Shown here: positions 36,596-49,903 of the stretch, one piece after another
Position numbering within the stretch: position 1 is the stretch's first letter
How the letters are laid out: every line of letters begins with the position of its first letter
Program-made: the position numbers and the translations under genes
From: Nocardioides cavernae
GTDB taxonomy: Bacteria > Actinomycetota > Actinomycetes > Propionibacteriales > Nocardioidaceae
Assembly: GCF_016907475.1 (NCBI RefSeq)
Contig: NZ_JAFBCA010000001.1
Location: 3,100,001-3,164,000, forward strand
Direction of reading: 5' to 3'
DNA length: 64,000 bases
Notes under the pieces: generated by a model
Told to the model about the DNA's origin: nothing
The model's database searches: none
The model's input: only the letters and a program-made list of their open reading frames with translations

Positions 36596-37219
36596 CTAGT
36601 CAGATGTGGATGGAGCAGGTCCAACCATCAAGGTTACCAACTCGTCGGCAGCGGCGTGAACTTCGTGGTTCACGATGGTGACGTCGAACTCGCTCTCGGC
36701 GGCCAGCTCGGCCCGCGCGGTCTCGAGGCGGCGCTCCCGCTCGGCCTCGGTCTCGGTGCCGCGGCCGACGAGGCGGCGTACGAGCTCCTCCCACGACGGC
36801 GGCTTGAGGAAGACGAACAGGGCCTCGGGCATCGTCTCGCGCACCTGCCGGGCGCCCTGCAGGTCGATCTCCAGCATCGCCGGCTGGCCGGACGCCAGGG
36901 CGAGGTCGACGGGGCCGCGGGGGGTGCCGTAGCGCGCGGCCTTGTGGACCACGGCCCACTCGAGCAGGTCACCCTTCTCGACCATGGCGTCGAACTCCTC
37001 GTCGGAGACGAACCAGTAGTGGACGCCGTTCTCCTCGCCGGGGCGCGGCCTGCGCGTGGTGGCGGAGACCGAGAGCCACACCTCGGGGTGCGTCTCGCGC
37101 ACGGCGGCGGCGACGGTGCCCTTGCCCACGGCCGTGGGGCCGGCGAGGACGATCAGCCGGGAGCGGGTGGGGGTGGCGCCGGTCGAGCCGGCCGCAGGAG
37201 TCTCAGCGGTGTGGGTCAC
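36596..37219 (-). CDS. gmk: Guanylate kinase
   Basis: A 207-residue kinase converting GMP to GDP. The P-loop is [12 protein letters not shown] near residue 25-36. The GMP-binding [19 protein letters not shown] follows, then [18 protein letters not shown] [16 protein letters not shown] and [12 protein letters not shown]. The GTG start overlaps the mihF stop by 4 nt. An N-terminal extension of about 18 Thr/Ala/Gly-rich residues precedes the core. Confidence 0.96.
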   Translation of the reverse strand: MTHTAETPAAGSTGATPTRSRLIVLAGPTAVGKGTVAAAVRETHPEVWLSVSATTRRPRPGEENGVHYWFVSDEEFDAMVEKGDLLEWAVVHKAARYGTPRGPVDLALASGQPAMLEIDLQGARQVRETMPEALFVFLKPPSWEELVRRLVGRGTETEAERERRLETARAELAAESEFDVTIVNHEVHAAADELVTLMVGPAPSTSD

Positions 37220-37539
37220 GAGGCGTCGGGGCCGAACTCACGCTCGAGCGCAGCGACCTGCTTGACGCCCAGCCCGCGCACGCGGCGGCTCTCGGCGATG
37301 TTGAGCCGCTCCATCACCTGGCGGGCTCGCACGCGGCCGAGGCCGGGCACCGACTGGAGGAGCTCGACGACGCGCATCTTGCCGATGACCTCGTTGGTCT
37401 GGCCCTCGTGAAGCACGTCGACGATCGAGCCGCCGGAGTTCTTGAGGCGGTTCTTCACCTCGGCCCGCTCGCGTCGGGAGGCCGCAGCCTTGTCGAGGGC
37501 TGCCTGGCGCTGCTCGGGCGTCAGAGGGGGCAAGGCCAC
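37216..37539 (-). CDS. mihF: Integration host factor, actinobacterial type
   Basis: A 107-residue nucleoid protein specific to actinobacteria, unrelated to IHF alpha/beta. It bends DNA and is essential in mycobacteria. The core [39 protein letters not shown] and the helix-hairpin-like [16 protein letters not shown] are conserved. The GTG start has GAAGGATC upstream. The gene has its own promoter, an unusual repeated leader, and is translationally coupled to gmk. Confidence 0.94.
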   Translation of the reverse strand: MALPPLTPEQRQAALDKAAASRRERAEVKNRLKNSGGSIVDVLHEGQTNEVIGKMRVVELLQSVPGLGRVRARQVMERLNIAESRRVRGLGVKQVAALEREFGPDAS

Positions 37540-37557
37540 GAAAGCGATCCTTCTGGG

Positions 37558-37587
37558 GTCGGACGAGGGTCGGACGGGCGTCGGACG
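37558..37587. repeat. Three 8-bp direct repeats with 11-bp period in the mihF leader
   Basis: GTCGGACG (plus strand) occurs at 37558, 37569 and 37580. All three copies lie in the transcribed leader between the mihF -10 box and its ribosome binding site. The 11-bp spacing puts the copies on nearly the same face of the helix. Confidence 0.7.
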
Positions 37588-37608
37588 GGGATCCCGACGG
37601 TGCGGATC

Positions 37609-37638
37609 AATCTAGTCAGGTCGCGTCGGGTCGGGCAA
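37609..37638 (-). promoter_or_regulatory. Promoter of mihF-gmk-rpoZ-coaBC
   Basis: TAGATT (37609-37614) with TTGCCC 18 nt upstream (37633-37638). The leader is about 62 nt and includes the triple repeat. Confidence 0.55.
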
Positions 37639-37680
37639 TCGGGCCCGCGGCGGAGGCCGCCGAGGTGACCTTCACCATGG

Positions 37681-38127
37681 TCAGCGCGACAGCGGGGTCC
37701 CGCACACGTCGAGCGCGTGCTGCTCGACCGCGGCCATGGCGTCGACCGTGCGCTGCGCCCCGACCGCCCGAGCGGCCGCCTCGATCTCCGCGCGCGCGTC
37801 GGCGTCGAGCCCGGCAGGGGGCTTGTCGGCCCGGTACGTCGACGGGTCGACGTCGTGCGCGTCGAGCGCCTCCTGGAGCGTGCGCAGGGGTCCGACGACC
37901 GCCGACCAGTCGTCGGCGATGTCGCGTGGTGCCTGCTCGGCGAGCTCCTCGTAGTCGTCGAGGGCGTCGAAGACCGCGCCGGCGTCGTCGGAGGCCGCGA
38001 TGTCGCTGAGGTCGGCCTGGTGCTCCTCGACCGCCTCGCAGTAGTCGGCCTGCGGGTCGCTCGAGCAGCCGGTCACCGCCAGGCAGACCAGCCCGAGCAC
38101 GAGGACCGCCGGGGCGAGGAGCTTCAC
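37681..38127 (-). CDS. Putative lipoprotein coupled to pyrF
   Basis: A 148-residue predicted lipoprotein. The signal peptide ends in a lipobox LAVTGC with the lipidated C21. The mature part is acidic and helical (HQADLSDIAASDDAGAVFDALDDYEEL) with two further cysteines, C30 and one in LDVCGTPL, that could form a disulphide outside the membrane. I do not recognise a family. The GTG start overlaps the pyrF stop by 4 nt, so it ends the pyrimidine unit although its predicted location is outside the cell membrane. Confidence 0.8.
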   Translation of the reverse strand: MKLLAPAVLVLGLVCLAVTGCSSDPQADYCEAVEEHQADLSDIAASDDAGAVFDALDDYEELAEQAPRDIADDWSAVVGPLRTLQEALDAHDVDPSTYRADKPPAGLDADARAEIEAAARAVGAQRTVDAMAAVEQHALDVCGTPLSR

Positions 38128-38948
38128 GCCCCCAAGCCTCGCACGGCGTCGTTGCCGCGCCGGGCGGCGTCGCGGAGCGCGCCCACGTCGGGCCCGGCCC
38201 GCAGCACGTCACGCGAGGAGCTGGGGAGCGCCCACCGGGAGGCGCGCCCGAAGATGCGCGCCATGTCGTCGACGGTGCCGCCCTGCGCGCCGAAGCCCGG
38301 CACGAGCAGCGGGCCGTTGACGTCGAGGTCCTCCTCGGTGTCGCCGATCGTGGCGCCGACGACCGCGCCGAAGGACCCGACCGGCTCGGCCCCGGCGTTG
38401 GCGGCGCGCAGGTGCGCCAGCACGGTCCCGGCGACGGAGGTGTCGCCGGTGCGGGCGTGCTGGACCTCGGGGCCCTCCTTGTTGGAGGTCAGGGCGAGCA
38501 CGAACAGGCCGCCGCCGTGGCGCCGGCAGGCCTCGAGCATCGGGTCGAGCGAGCCGAAGCCGAGGTAGGGGCTGGCGGTGACCGCGTCGCAGCCGAGCGG
38601 CGACGTGGGGTCGAGGTAGGCGTCGGCGTAGGCCTGGCTGGTCGATCCGATGTCGCCCCGCTTGGCGTCCATCAGCACCAGCGCCCCGGCCGCGCGGGAC
38701 TCCTCCACGACGCGCTCGAGGACGGCGATCCCCCGGCTGCCGAAGCGCTCGTAGAACGCGCTCTGCGGCTTCACGATGCCCACGACCGGCGCGACCGCCT
38801 CCACCACGGTGAGCGCGAACCGCTCCAGCGACGCCACGTCGTCGTCGAGGCCCCACTCGTGCAGCAGCGCCGCGTGCGGGTCGATGCCGACGCAGAAGCG
38901 TCCGCGCTCCTCGATCGCGTGGGCCAGGCGGGTGCCGAACGGCGTCAT
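38124..38948 (-). CDS. pyrF: Orotidine 5'-phosphate decarboxylase, type 2
   Basis: A 274-residue OMP decarboxylase of the longer, mycobacterial/Myxococcus-type branch; it makes UMP, the last de novo step. The catalytic DAKRGDIGSTSQAYA (Asp-Lys-Asp set) is near residue 92-106. FCVGIDPHAALLHEWGL is near the N-terminus, VKPQSAFYERFG holds another substrate contact, and VPGFGAQGGT binds phosphate. The ATG overlaps the stop of the dihydroorotate dehydrogenase-like gene by 4 nt (ATGA). Confidence 0.95.
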   Translation of the reverse strand: MTPFGTRLAHAIEERGRFCVGIDPHAALLHEWGLDDDVASLERFALTVVEAVAPVVGIVKPQSAFYERFGSRGIAVLERVVEESRAAGALVLMDAKRGDIGSTSQAYADAYLDPTSPLGCDAVTASPYLGFGSLDPMLEACRRHGGGLFVLALTSNKEGPEVQHARTGDTSVAGTVLAHLRAANAGAEPVGSFGAVVGATIGDTEEDLDVNGPLLVPGFGAQGGTVDDMARIFGRASRWALPSSSRDVLRAGPDVGALRDAARRGNDAVRGLGA

Positions 38949-39793
38949 CGGGTCTCCTCGGGACGGGCATCGGGACGGGGCGAGAGGGCGGCCCGCAAGC
39001 GAGCCACGGTGGTCGGGTCGTGGAGCAGCGCGGTGCCGACCTGTACGGCGCTCGCGCCGGCGTCGAGGTAGGCGTTGGCCGAGCGCAGGTCGTGCACGCC
39101 GCCGCACCCGATGGTCGGGACGTCGGGCAGGGCCCGGTGCACCTCGGCGACGCAGCGCAGCGCGACGGGGGCGATGGCGGGGCCGCTGAGGCCACCGGCC
39201 CGTCCGTCGGGGAACGCGGCGGGGACAGCGTTGCCGACGACGATCGCGGTGGCACCGGCCTCGTGGCAGGAGCGGGCGCCCTCGACGATCCGGGAGACGT
39301 CGGGGCGCAGCTTGGCGAGGACGGGCCGGTCGGTGGGGAACTCGCGGCGCACGGCCGCGATCACGCTGGCCGAGTGGTAGGGCTCGCGCACCTCGAACAG
39401 GCCGGCGCCCACCTCGTCGGGGGCACCCACGTTGACCTCGAGCCCGGCGACGCCCGGGGCGCGGCTGAGGCGCCGGGCGAGGTCGGCGTACTCGCCCATC
39501 GTCGCGCCGGCGATCGACACGTGGACGCGGGCGCCGGCGCGCACGAGCCACGGCAGCTCGGTGGCGAGGAAGTGCTCGAGACCGGGGTTGGGCAGGCCGA
39601 CCGCGTTGACCAGCCCGCCGGGCACCTCGACGACCCGTGGCCCGGGGCCACCGGGGCGGGCGTCGAGGGTGATCGAGCGGGTGACGAGGTCGAGCCCGGC
39701 CAGTCCGTCGGGACCGGCGTACGGCTCGAGCTCGCGTCCGGTGCCGCCGCAGCCGGCGGCGACCATCACGGGGCCCGGCAGGTGCGCGCTCAC
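38945..39793 (-). CDS. Class 1B-like dihydroorotate dehydrogenase with Cys-to-Ala change
   Basis: A 282-residue flavoprotein of the PyrDB type. Recognisable class 1 features are VTRSITLDARPGGPGPR, GLVNAVGLPNPGLEHF, VVGNAVPAAFPDGRAG and the phosphate-binding TIGCGGVHDLRSANAYL...ASAVQVGTALL. The loop that normally reads SCPN with the catalytic-base Cys here reads NVGAPDE, so the base position is Ala124 and the Ser before it is Gly. The enzyme may be inactive as a dihydroorotate dehydrogenase or act on something else. GTG overlaps the pyrK stop (GTGA), and the end overlaps pyrF. A fully equipped class 2 enzyme lies two genes upstream. Confidence 0.85.
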   Translation of the reverse strand: MSAHLPGPVMVAAGCGGTGRELEPYAGPDGLAGLDLVTRSITLDARPGGPGPRVVEVPGGLVNAVGLPNPGLEHFLATELPWLVRAGARVHVSIAGATMGEYADLARRLSRAPGVAGLEVNVGAPDEVGAGLFEVREPYHSASVIAAVRREFPTDRPVLAKLRPDVSRIVEGARSCHEAGATAIVVGNAVPAAFPDGRAGGLSGPAIAPVALRCVAEVHRALPDVPTIGCGGVHDLRSANAYLDAGASAVQVGTALLHDPTTVARLRAALSPRPDARPEETR

Positions 39794-40647
39794 TGCGCGT
39801 GCCCCAGTGCGTCCGGCAGGGCGTCCCACCGGATCCGGTCGCCCCGCACGACGGGACCCTCGGCGCAGGCCCGGACGACCCGCTCGACGCCGTCCTCGCC
39901 GACGACGGGCAGGGGGCACCCGTGGCAGAGTCCGGTGCCGCACGGGGTGGGCGTCTCGACCGCGACCTGGCTCCACGCGCCGGCGCGCTCCGCGGCTGCT
40001 GCCGCGCTGCGCAGCACGGAGTGGGGACCCGCCGCGTACACGACGTCGGCGTCGCTGCGGCGGACGAGGTCCTCGACGTGGTCGGCGACCGTGCCGCGCT
40101 GGCCGACGGAGCCGTCGGCGGTGAGGACGGTGACCGACCGGGCCGACCGCCGCGCCTCCAGGGCGGACAGCAGGTGCGCCTCGTCGCGCGCGGAGACGAC
40201 GAGCGAGACGGCGCACCCGCGCTCACGGAGGCGCTCGGCGAGCGGGAAGAGCGGTGCCGCGGCGTAGCCCTCCCCGACGAGCAGGCACGACACGGCGTCC
40301 TTGGGCAGGGCGAACGGCCGACCGAGCGGACCGGTGATCGCGATCCGTGCGCCGACCGGCTGGGCGGCGAGCCACTCCGTACCGCTCCCCCGAGCCTCCA
40401 CGACGACGTCGAGCGTGGGACCGAACGCGCTGGACGCCCGGACCCGGTGCACCCACAGGGCCCGCCGGGCCACGTGCCCGGCGACGGTGACCGCGACGAA
40501 GTTGCCCGCCCGGAACCGCTCGGGGACTCCCGGCGCGGTCAGGGTCAGGTGGCGGTAGCCGCCGACGCGCTTGGTGGCGACCACCTCGCCGTCGACGTGC
40601 ACGCTCGGGTGGAGGCTGGAGTGGACCGGTCCCCGCTCGTCAGCCAT
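39790..40647 (-). CDS. PyrK-like dihydroorotate dehydrogenase electron transfer subunit
   Basis: A 285-residue FAD and 2Fe-2S protein of the PyrK family that normally passes electrons from PyrDB to NAD+. It has an N-terminal flavin-binding barrel ([21 protein letters not shown]), an NAD-binding region ([16 protein letters not shown]) and the C-terminal iron-sulphur cysteines in [13 protein letters not shown] plus VRACAEGP (C-x4-C-x2-C-x(n)-C). All four cluster ligands are present, so this subunit looks functional even though its PyrD-like partner lacks the catalytic Cys. ATG overlaps the class 2 pyrD end by 8 nt. Confidence 0.9.
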   Translation of the reverse strand: MADERGPVHSSLHPSVHVDGEVVATKRVGGYRHLTLTAPGVPERFRAGNFVAVTVAGHVARRALWVHRVRASSAFGPTLDVVVEARGSGTEWLAAQPVGARIAITGPLGRPFALPKDAVSCLLVGEGYAAAPLFPLAERLRERGCAVSLVVSARDEAHLLSALEARRSARSVTVLTADGSVGQRGTVADHVEDLVRRSDADVVYAAGPHSVLRSAAAAAERAGAWSQVAVETPTPCGTGLCHGCPLPVVGEDGVERVVRACAEGPVVRGDRIRWDALPDALGHAQ

Positions 40648-41671
40648 CCGTGGCGAGACCCCGCACGATGCGCCGAGGCCACAGCGGGCCCTCGTAGACG
40701 AAGGCGGTGTAGCCCTGCAGGAGGTCGGCACCGGCCGCGAGCCGCCGCCGCGCGTCGTCGACGGTGGTGATGCCGCCGACGCCGACGAGTGCGAGGCCGG
40801 GCCCGACGCGGTTGCGCAGCAGGCGTACGACGTCCTCGGACCGCAGGGTGAGCGGGCGCCCGCTCAGGCCGCCGGCTCCGACCTGCTCCACCCGGGACAC
40901 CGGCGAGGCGAGCCCGTCGCGGCTGATGGTCGTGTTGGTGGCGATGACGCCGTCGAGCCCGGTGGCGAGCGCGAGGTCGGCCACGGCGAGCACGTCGTCG
41001 TCGCTGAGGTCGGGGGCGATCTTGACCAGCAGCGGCACCCGGTGGTCGGGACGCGCCTCGTCGGCGCGACGGCGTACGGCCGTGAGGATCGGCTCGAGCT
41101 TCTCCACCGCCTGCAGGTCGCGCAGGCCGGGGGTGTTGGGCGAGGAGACGTTGACGACGAGGTAGTCGGCGAACGGGGCCAGGAGCCCCGCCGACTTCTC
41201 GTAGTCGCGGGCCGCCTCGTCCTCGGGGACGACCTTGGTCTTGCCGATGTTGACGCCGAGGATCGTCGAGCCACCGCCCGCGCGCCAGGCGGCGAGCCGC
41301 CGGGCGACCACCTCGGCACCGTCGTTGTTGAAGCCCATCCGGTTGACGATCGCGCGGTCGTCGGTGAGCCGGAACAACCGCGGCTGCGGATTGCCGGGCT
41401 GGCCCTCGCCGGTGACGGTCCCGATCTCGACGTGCCCGAAGCCGAGGGCGGCGAGCCCGTCGATCCCGACGGCGTTCTTGTCGAAGCCGGCGGCGAGGCC
41501 GAGCGGGTGCGGGAAGGTCAGGCCCAGGGCGTGCACCGGCGCGGACGGGACGCGGACGGCCCGCGTCGTGACGGGCGCCGCCGCCCGGATGGCCCGGAAC
41601 GCCGCGTGGTGGATGCGCTCGGGGTCGACCCGGGTGAGGGCCTGCTCGAAGAGGACGTCGTAGGGCCGCAC
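40640..41671 (-). CDS. pyrD: Dihydroorotate dehydrogenase (quinone), class 2
   Basis: A 343-residue membrane-associated flavoenzyme that oxidises dihydroorotate and passes electrons to menaquinone. The N-terminal helix pair ([22 protein letters not shown]) forms the quinone tunnel. The catalytic base Ser177 is in [10 protein letters not shown], where E. coli has Ser175. Lys and Asn ligands are in [11 protein letters not shown] and TNTTISRDG. The GTG start lies 2 nt after the carB stop, in the same unit. This is the enzyme expected to carry flux in the pathway. Confidence 0.95.
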   Translation of the reverse strand: MRPYDVLFEQALTRVDPERIHHAAFRAIRAAAPVTTRAVRVPSAPVHALGLTFPHPLGLAAGFDKNAVGIDGLAALGFGHVEIGTVTGEGQPGNPQPRLFRLTDDRAIVNRMGFNNDGAEVVARRLAAWRAGGGSTILGVNIGKTKVVPEDEAARDYEKSAGLLAPFADYLVVNVSSPNTPGLRDLQAVEKLEPILTAVRRRADEARPDHRVPLLVKIAPDLSDDDVLAVADLALATGLDGVIATNTTISRDGLASPVSRVEQVGAGGLSGRPLTLRSEDVVRLLRNRVGPGLALVGVGGITTVDDARRRLAAGADLLQGYTAFVYEGPLWPRRIVRGLATDG

Positions 41672-41673
41672 CG

Positions 41674-45014
<3,341 letters not shown>

Positions 45015-45015
<1 letters not shown>

Positions 45016-46142
45016 CAGAGGGTGCCTCCCATCAGGTCCGCGAATCGGTCGAAGAGGTACGCCGCGTCGTGCGGGCCGGCCGCGGCCTCCGGGTGGTACT
45101 GCACGGAGAACGACGTCAGCCGCCCGTCGGCGTCGCGGAGCTCGAGCCCCTCGACGACGTCGTCGTTGAGGCACACGTGGCTGACCGAGGCCTCGCCGAA
45201 CTCGGTCGTCGTCGATCCCTCGAGCGGGGCGTCGACGGCGAAGCCGTGGTTGTGGGCGGTGATCTCGACCTTGCCGGTGGTGCGGTCCATCACCGGCTGG
45301 TTGATGCCGCGGTGGCCGTACTTCAGCTTGTAGGTGCCGAAGCCGAGCGCACGGCCGAAGAGCTGGTTGCCGAAGCAGATCCCGAAGTAGGGGATGCCGG
45401 CGCGCAGGGCACCCTGGAGCAGCTCCACCTGGCCGGTGGTGGCCGCCGGGTCGCCGGGACCGTTCGAGAAGAACAGCCCGTCGGGACCGACCGCCTGCAC
45501 GTCGGCGAGGGTCGAGGTCGCGGGCAGCACGTGCACCTCGATGCCGCGCTCGCTCATCATCCGCGGGGTGTTGGACTTGATGCCGAGGTCCACGGCGGCA
45601 ACCGTGAAGCGCTTGTCTCCGACGGCGGGGACGACGTAGGCCTCGGCGGTGCTGACGGCCTCGCTGAGGTTGGCGCCGGCCATCTCGCCCGACTGCAGCA
45701 CCCGCGCCAGCAGCCGCTGGGGGTCGGTCTCCGTCGTGGAGATGCCGACGCGCATCGCGCCGCGCTCGCGCAGGTGGCGGGTCAGCGCGCGGGTGTCGAC
45801 CCCGCTGATGCCGACGACGCCCTGGTCGCGCAGGTCGTCGTCGAGGCTGCGCACGCTGCGCCAGCTGGACGGGACGCGCGCTGGGTCGCGTACGACGTAG
45901 CCCGCGACCCAGATGCGGGAGGACTCGGTGTCCTCGTCGTTCATGCCGGTGTTGCCGACGTGCGGGGCCGTCATCACGACGACCTGGCGGTGGTAGCTGG
46001 GGTCGGTCAGCGTCTCCTGGTAGCCGGACATGCCGGTGGAGAAGACCGCCTCGCCGAAGGTCTCGCCCTCGGCTCCGAACGACTCACCGCGAAAGGTGCG
46101 ACCGTCCTCGAGGACCATGATCGCTGGGGCAGGCAGAGCCAT
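45015..46142 (-). CDS. carA: Carbamoyl-phosphate synthase small subunit
   Basis: A 375-residue glutaminase subunit that supplies ammonia to CarB. The class I amidotransferase triad is visible: Cys in [11 protein letters not shown], and His plus Glu in [12 protein letters not shown]. The N-terminal half has [21 protein letters not shown] and [19 protein letters not shown]. Start chosen at ATG 46142 because a perfect AAGGAGGT lies 6 nt upstream, inside the PyrR-type leader. It is the first gene of the carAB-pyrD-pyrK-pyrD-like-pyrF unit. Confidence 0.97.
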
Positions 46143-46143
46143 G

Positions 46144-46187
46144 CCGTACCTCCTTCTCCGCCTCACGGGACGGATCGTTAAAGGATG
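46144..46187 (-). promoter_or_regulatory. PyrR-type RNA leader overlapping the carA ribosome binding site
   Basis: The RNA has the PyrR-loop core GUCCCGUGAGGCG followed by GAGAAGGAGG, closed by CCGU/ACGG (46144-46173). The Shine-Dalgarno AAGGAGGT is within the 3' side, so PyrR binding should block translation. The upstream AUCCUUUAACG (46174-46187) contains UCCUU, complementary to AAGGA of the same Shine-Dalgarno, and could form the alternative structure. Nearly identical to the leader of pyrR at 54328-54372. Confidence 0.75.
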
Positions 46188-46202
46188 TTCGAGCCGTCGC
46201 CG

Positions 46203-46208
46203 ACCCTA
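46203..46208 (-). promoter_or_regulatory. -10 box (TAGGGT) of the carA unit
   Basis: TAGGGT placed to start transcription near 46196, giving a leader of about 54 nt that holds the complete PyrR-type element. The pyrR unit has the same box in the same register. Confidence 0.55.
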
Positions 46209-46270
46209 CCAGCGAGGACGCGTCCCTCCGGCATCGTGTCGGCCTGTCGAGACGGCGTGCTCCCGCGGCC

Positions 46271-47959
<1,689 letters not shown>

Positions 47960-47963
47960 GCGG

Positions 47964-48033
47964 ACGTCCTTCGGAGGATCAGGGAGGACTCGCCGGGCTC
48001 GGGCGCACTGGTGCGCCGCCGCGGACGCGAGTC
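47964..48033 (-). promoter_or_regulatory. Structured leader of the ABC-F gene (possible attenuator)
   Basis: GACTCGC (48027-48033) pairs with GCGAGTC (47987-47993) around an inner hairpin GGCGCAC-CA-GTGCGCC (48002-48017). Nearer the gene, TCCT-CCGA-AGGA (47968-47979) can hide the AAGGA ribosome binding site. The uORF stop lies 4 nt upstream of the first arm, so a ribosome on the uORF would touch the outer stem. Confidence 0.5.
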
Positions 48034-48036
48034 GGG

Positions 48037-48054
48037 TCAGTCCTGGATCCACAT
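48037..48054 (-). CDS. Leader peptide uORF MWIQD upstream of ABC-F gene
   Basis: ATGTGGATCCAGGACTGA encodes the five-residue peptide MWIQD. It starts 3-4 nt after the predicted transcription start, so it would be read leaderlessly. The stop is 77 nt before the ABC-F ATG. Leader peptides of this kind control several antibiotic-resistance ABC-F genes in other bacteria through ribosome stalling. The role here is inferred. An alternative is that a GTG inside the uORF (48052) starts a 593-residue form of the ABC-F protein, but that lacks support from the ribosome binding site. Confidence 0.45.
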   Translation of the reverse strand: MWIQD

Positions 48055-48064
48055 GATGACCAAC

Positions 48065-48070
48065 AGCCTA
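48065..48070 (-). promoter_or_regulatory. -10 box (TAGGCT) of the ABC-F leader transcript
   Basis: TAGGCT with 10 nt to the uORF ATG and about 105 nt to the ABC-F ATG. Confidence 0.5.
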
Positions 48071-48115
48071 GGCGGTCCGGGCCGGATGGCCCACCGGTTT
48101 GCCGCTGCTGGCTGC

Positions 48116-48121
48116 CACGCT
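48116..48121 (+). promoter_or_regulatory. -10-like box (CACGCT) for CoA hydrolase/transferase gene
   Basis: CACGCT, 6-nt spacer to the ATG at 48128. It is a weak match and no Shine-Dalgarno is present, so a leaderless start is possible. Confidence 0.35.
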
Positions 48122-48127
48122 GGTCCC

Positions 48128-49375
48128 ATGGCTGATCGCATGCGCGTCGTCGAGGTCGAGCAGGCCGTCCGTGAGGTGCGCGAGCACTGCGCGCCACACG
48201 ACCGGCCGCGGGTCGTGACGAGCGGGAACTTCGCGGCTCCGGTGGACCTGCTGGGCCCGTTGCTCGCCGAGCTGCCGGCCGCTCGCCTGCACGCACTCAA
48301 CGCGCAGCAGGACCTGCCGATGCACGACGGCGTCGTCCCGGAGACGACGTTCGTCGGCCCAGGCTTCCGACGGCACCCGCGACTGGCGTACGTCCCCTGC
48401 CGGCTGTCGATGGTGCCGCGGCTCTTCCACGGTCCGCTGGCACCGGACGTCGTCGTGGTGCACACCACGACCCCGCGCGACGGCCAGGTGTCGCTCGGGC
48501 TCGAGGTCAACGTGCTGCCGGCCGCCATCGAGGCGGCCCGGGAGCGGGGCGCGCTCGTGGTCGCCCAGCTCAACCCGCGGATGCCGTGGACCTTCGGCGA
48601 CGCGGTGCTGCCGCTCGACGTCGTCGACCTCGGGGTGGAGGTGGACGCCCCGTTGACCACCCACCTCGCCGGCCCGCCGAGCGACGACGCCCGGGTGATC
48701 GGCGCCCGCGTCGCCGCCGAGATCGGCGACGGAGCCACCCTCCAGGCGGGCATCGGCGAGGTGCCCGACGCCACCATCGCCGGCGTGCTCGAGCGCCGCG
48801 GGCTGAAGGTGTGGACCGAGATGTTCAGCGACGGCGTCCTCGTCCTCGAGCAGGCGGGTGCGCTCGACCGCGGCACCCCGGTGCGTACGTCGTTCGTGTT
48901 CGGCAGCCAGGAGCTCTACGACTGGGTCGACGACAACCCCCGGGTCCGGATGCTGCGCACCGAGACCACCAACTCCCCCGCCGCGATCGCCCAGCAGCCG
49001 GCGATGACCTCGATCAACACCGCGCTGCAGGTCGACCTGTTCGACCAGGCCAACGCGTCGCGGATCGGCACGCGGATCTACAGCGGCTTCGGCGGCCAGA
49101 CCGACTTCACCGTGGGCGCGAGCCACTCGCCTGGTGGCCGGGCGTTCATGGCGCTGCGCAGCTGGCACCCGCGCGCCGACGTCTCGACGATCGTGCCGCT
49201 GGTCGACGAGCCGGTGACGTCCTTCCAGCACGGCGCCGTCGTCACTGAGCAGGGCATCGCCTGGATGTGGGGCCGGAGCGAGCGCGAGCAGGCGCGCAAC
49301 CTGATCGAGCAGGCCGCGCATCCCCGGGTCCGCGACGACCTCTGGGAGGAGGCACGCGGGCTCGGGCTGGCCTGA
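48128..49375 (+). CDS. Acetyl-CoA hydrolase/transferase family protein
   Basis: A 415-residue protein of the class I CoA-transferase family (acetyl-CoA hydrolase, butyrate or 4-hydroxybutyrate CoA-transferase relatives). The N-terminal domain has VTSGNFAAPVDLLGPL, and the C-terminal domain has the catalytic Glu in KVWTEMFSDGVL and the family GFGGQTDFTVGASHSPGG. Reaction and acyl donor are undecided. It is the first plus-strand gene after the pyr unit boundary, divergent from ABC-F. ATG 48128 is preferred over an upstream in-frame start that would overlap the ABC-F leader. Confidence 0.88.
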   Translation: MADRMRVVEVEQAVREVREHCAPHDRPRVVTSGNFAAPVDLLGPLLAELPAARLHALNAQQDLPMHDGVVPETTFVGPGFRRHPRLAYVPCRLSMVPRLFHGPLAPDVVVVHTTTPRDGQVSLGLEVNVLPAAIEAARERGALVVAQLNPRMPWTFGDAVLPLDVVDLGVEVDAPLTTHLAGPPSDDARVIGARVAAEIGDGATLQAGIGEVPDATIAGVLERRGLKVWTEMFSDGVLVLEQAGALDRGTPVRTSFVFGSQELYDWVDDNPRVRMLRTETTNSPAAIAQQPAMTSINTALQVDLFDQANASRIGTRIYSGFGGQTDFTVGASHSPGGRAFMALRSWHPRADVSTIVPLVDEPVTSFQHGAVVTEQGIAWMWGRSEREQARNLIEQAAHPRVRDDLWEEARGLGLA

Positions 49376-49406
49376 CCCCGCGTCCTCGTCGCGGGCTCGC
49401 CCGGTC

Positions 49407-49871
49407 TCAGACGACGAACACGCAGAAGATGTGCCCCTCCGGGCTGGCGTACGCCCGCAGCGGCTCCTCCGGGTCGTCGGTGCGGTCCAGGCGCAGCTCG
49501 CCGCCCAGCTCCAGCACCAGGTCGTGCACCGCGTCCAGCGCGGACCGCGACGGGACCGTGGTGTCGAGGTGCGAGACCGACGGGTGCCCGGGCTCGGGCC
49601 AGCGGCTCGCCGTCAGCTGCTCGACCGCCTGCACCGCCAGGGCCCGCCGACCGTCCGGGTGGGTGAGCACCAGCCAGTCCGCGTCGTCGTCGCCGTCCTC
49701 GGGCGCCTCGTCGCCCGGGCGGTAGGCCAGCCCCAGGAGCATCCGCCAGAACTCGGCCTCCCCACGCGCATCACGGGCGTCGAGGACGACGTGCAGCAGC
49801 TGGGGGACGACCGGCGGGAAGTCGGCGGGATGGGCGTGGCTGGCTGCGTGGCTGGCTGGTGGGGTGGCCAT
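49407..49871 (-). CDS. VOC family protein, 154 aa
   Basis: A single glyoxalase/bleomycin-resistance (VOC) fold protein. It shows the two beta-alpha-beta modules: QLLHVVLDARDARGEAEFWRMLLGL at the start and SVSHLDTTVPSRSALDAVHDLVLELGG later, with a final SPEGHIFCVFVV strand. Metal ligands seem incomplete, so a binding role is as likely as an enzyme. ATG is 6 nt after TAGGGT. It is divergent from the second VOC gene and convergent with the CoA hydrolase gene. Confidence 0.85.
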   Translation of the reverse strand: MATPPASHAASHAHPADFPPVVPQLLHVVLDARDARGEAEFWRMLLGLAYRPGDEAPEDGDDDADWLVLTHPDGRRALAVQAVEQLTASRWPEPGHPSVSHLDTTVPSRSALDAVHDLVLELGGELRLDRTDDPEEPLRAYASPEGHIFCVFVV

Positions 49872-49877
49872 CGCCCG

Positions 49878-49897
49878 ACCCTACGACGTGTGAGGAT
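49878..49897. promoter_or_regulatory. Paired leaderless promoters of the two VOC genes
   Basis: Minus-strand TAGGGT (49878-49883, 6 nt to the ATG at 49871) and plus-strand GAGGAT (49892-49897, 6 nt to the ATG at 49904). The two start codons are 32 bp apart. The plus-strand box is weak. Confidence 0.4.
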
Positions 49898-49903
49898 CAC
49901 GCC

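Noticed and set aside
48011-48127. Longer start for the CoA hydrolase/transferase gene
   Set aside because: The extra 39 residues overlap the ABC-F leader and promoter and resemble no family member.
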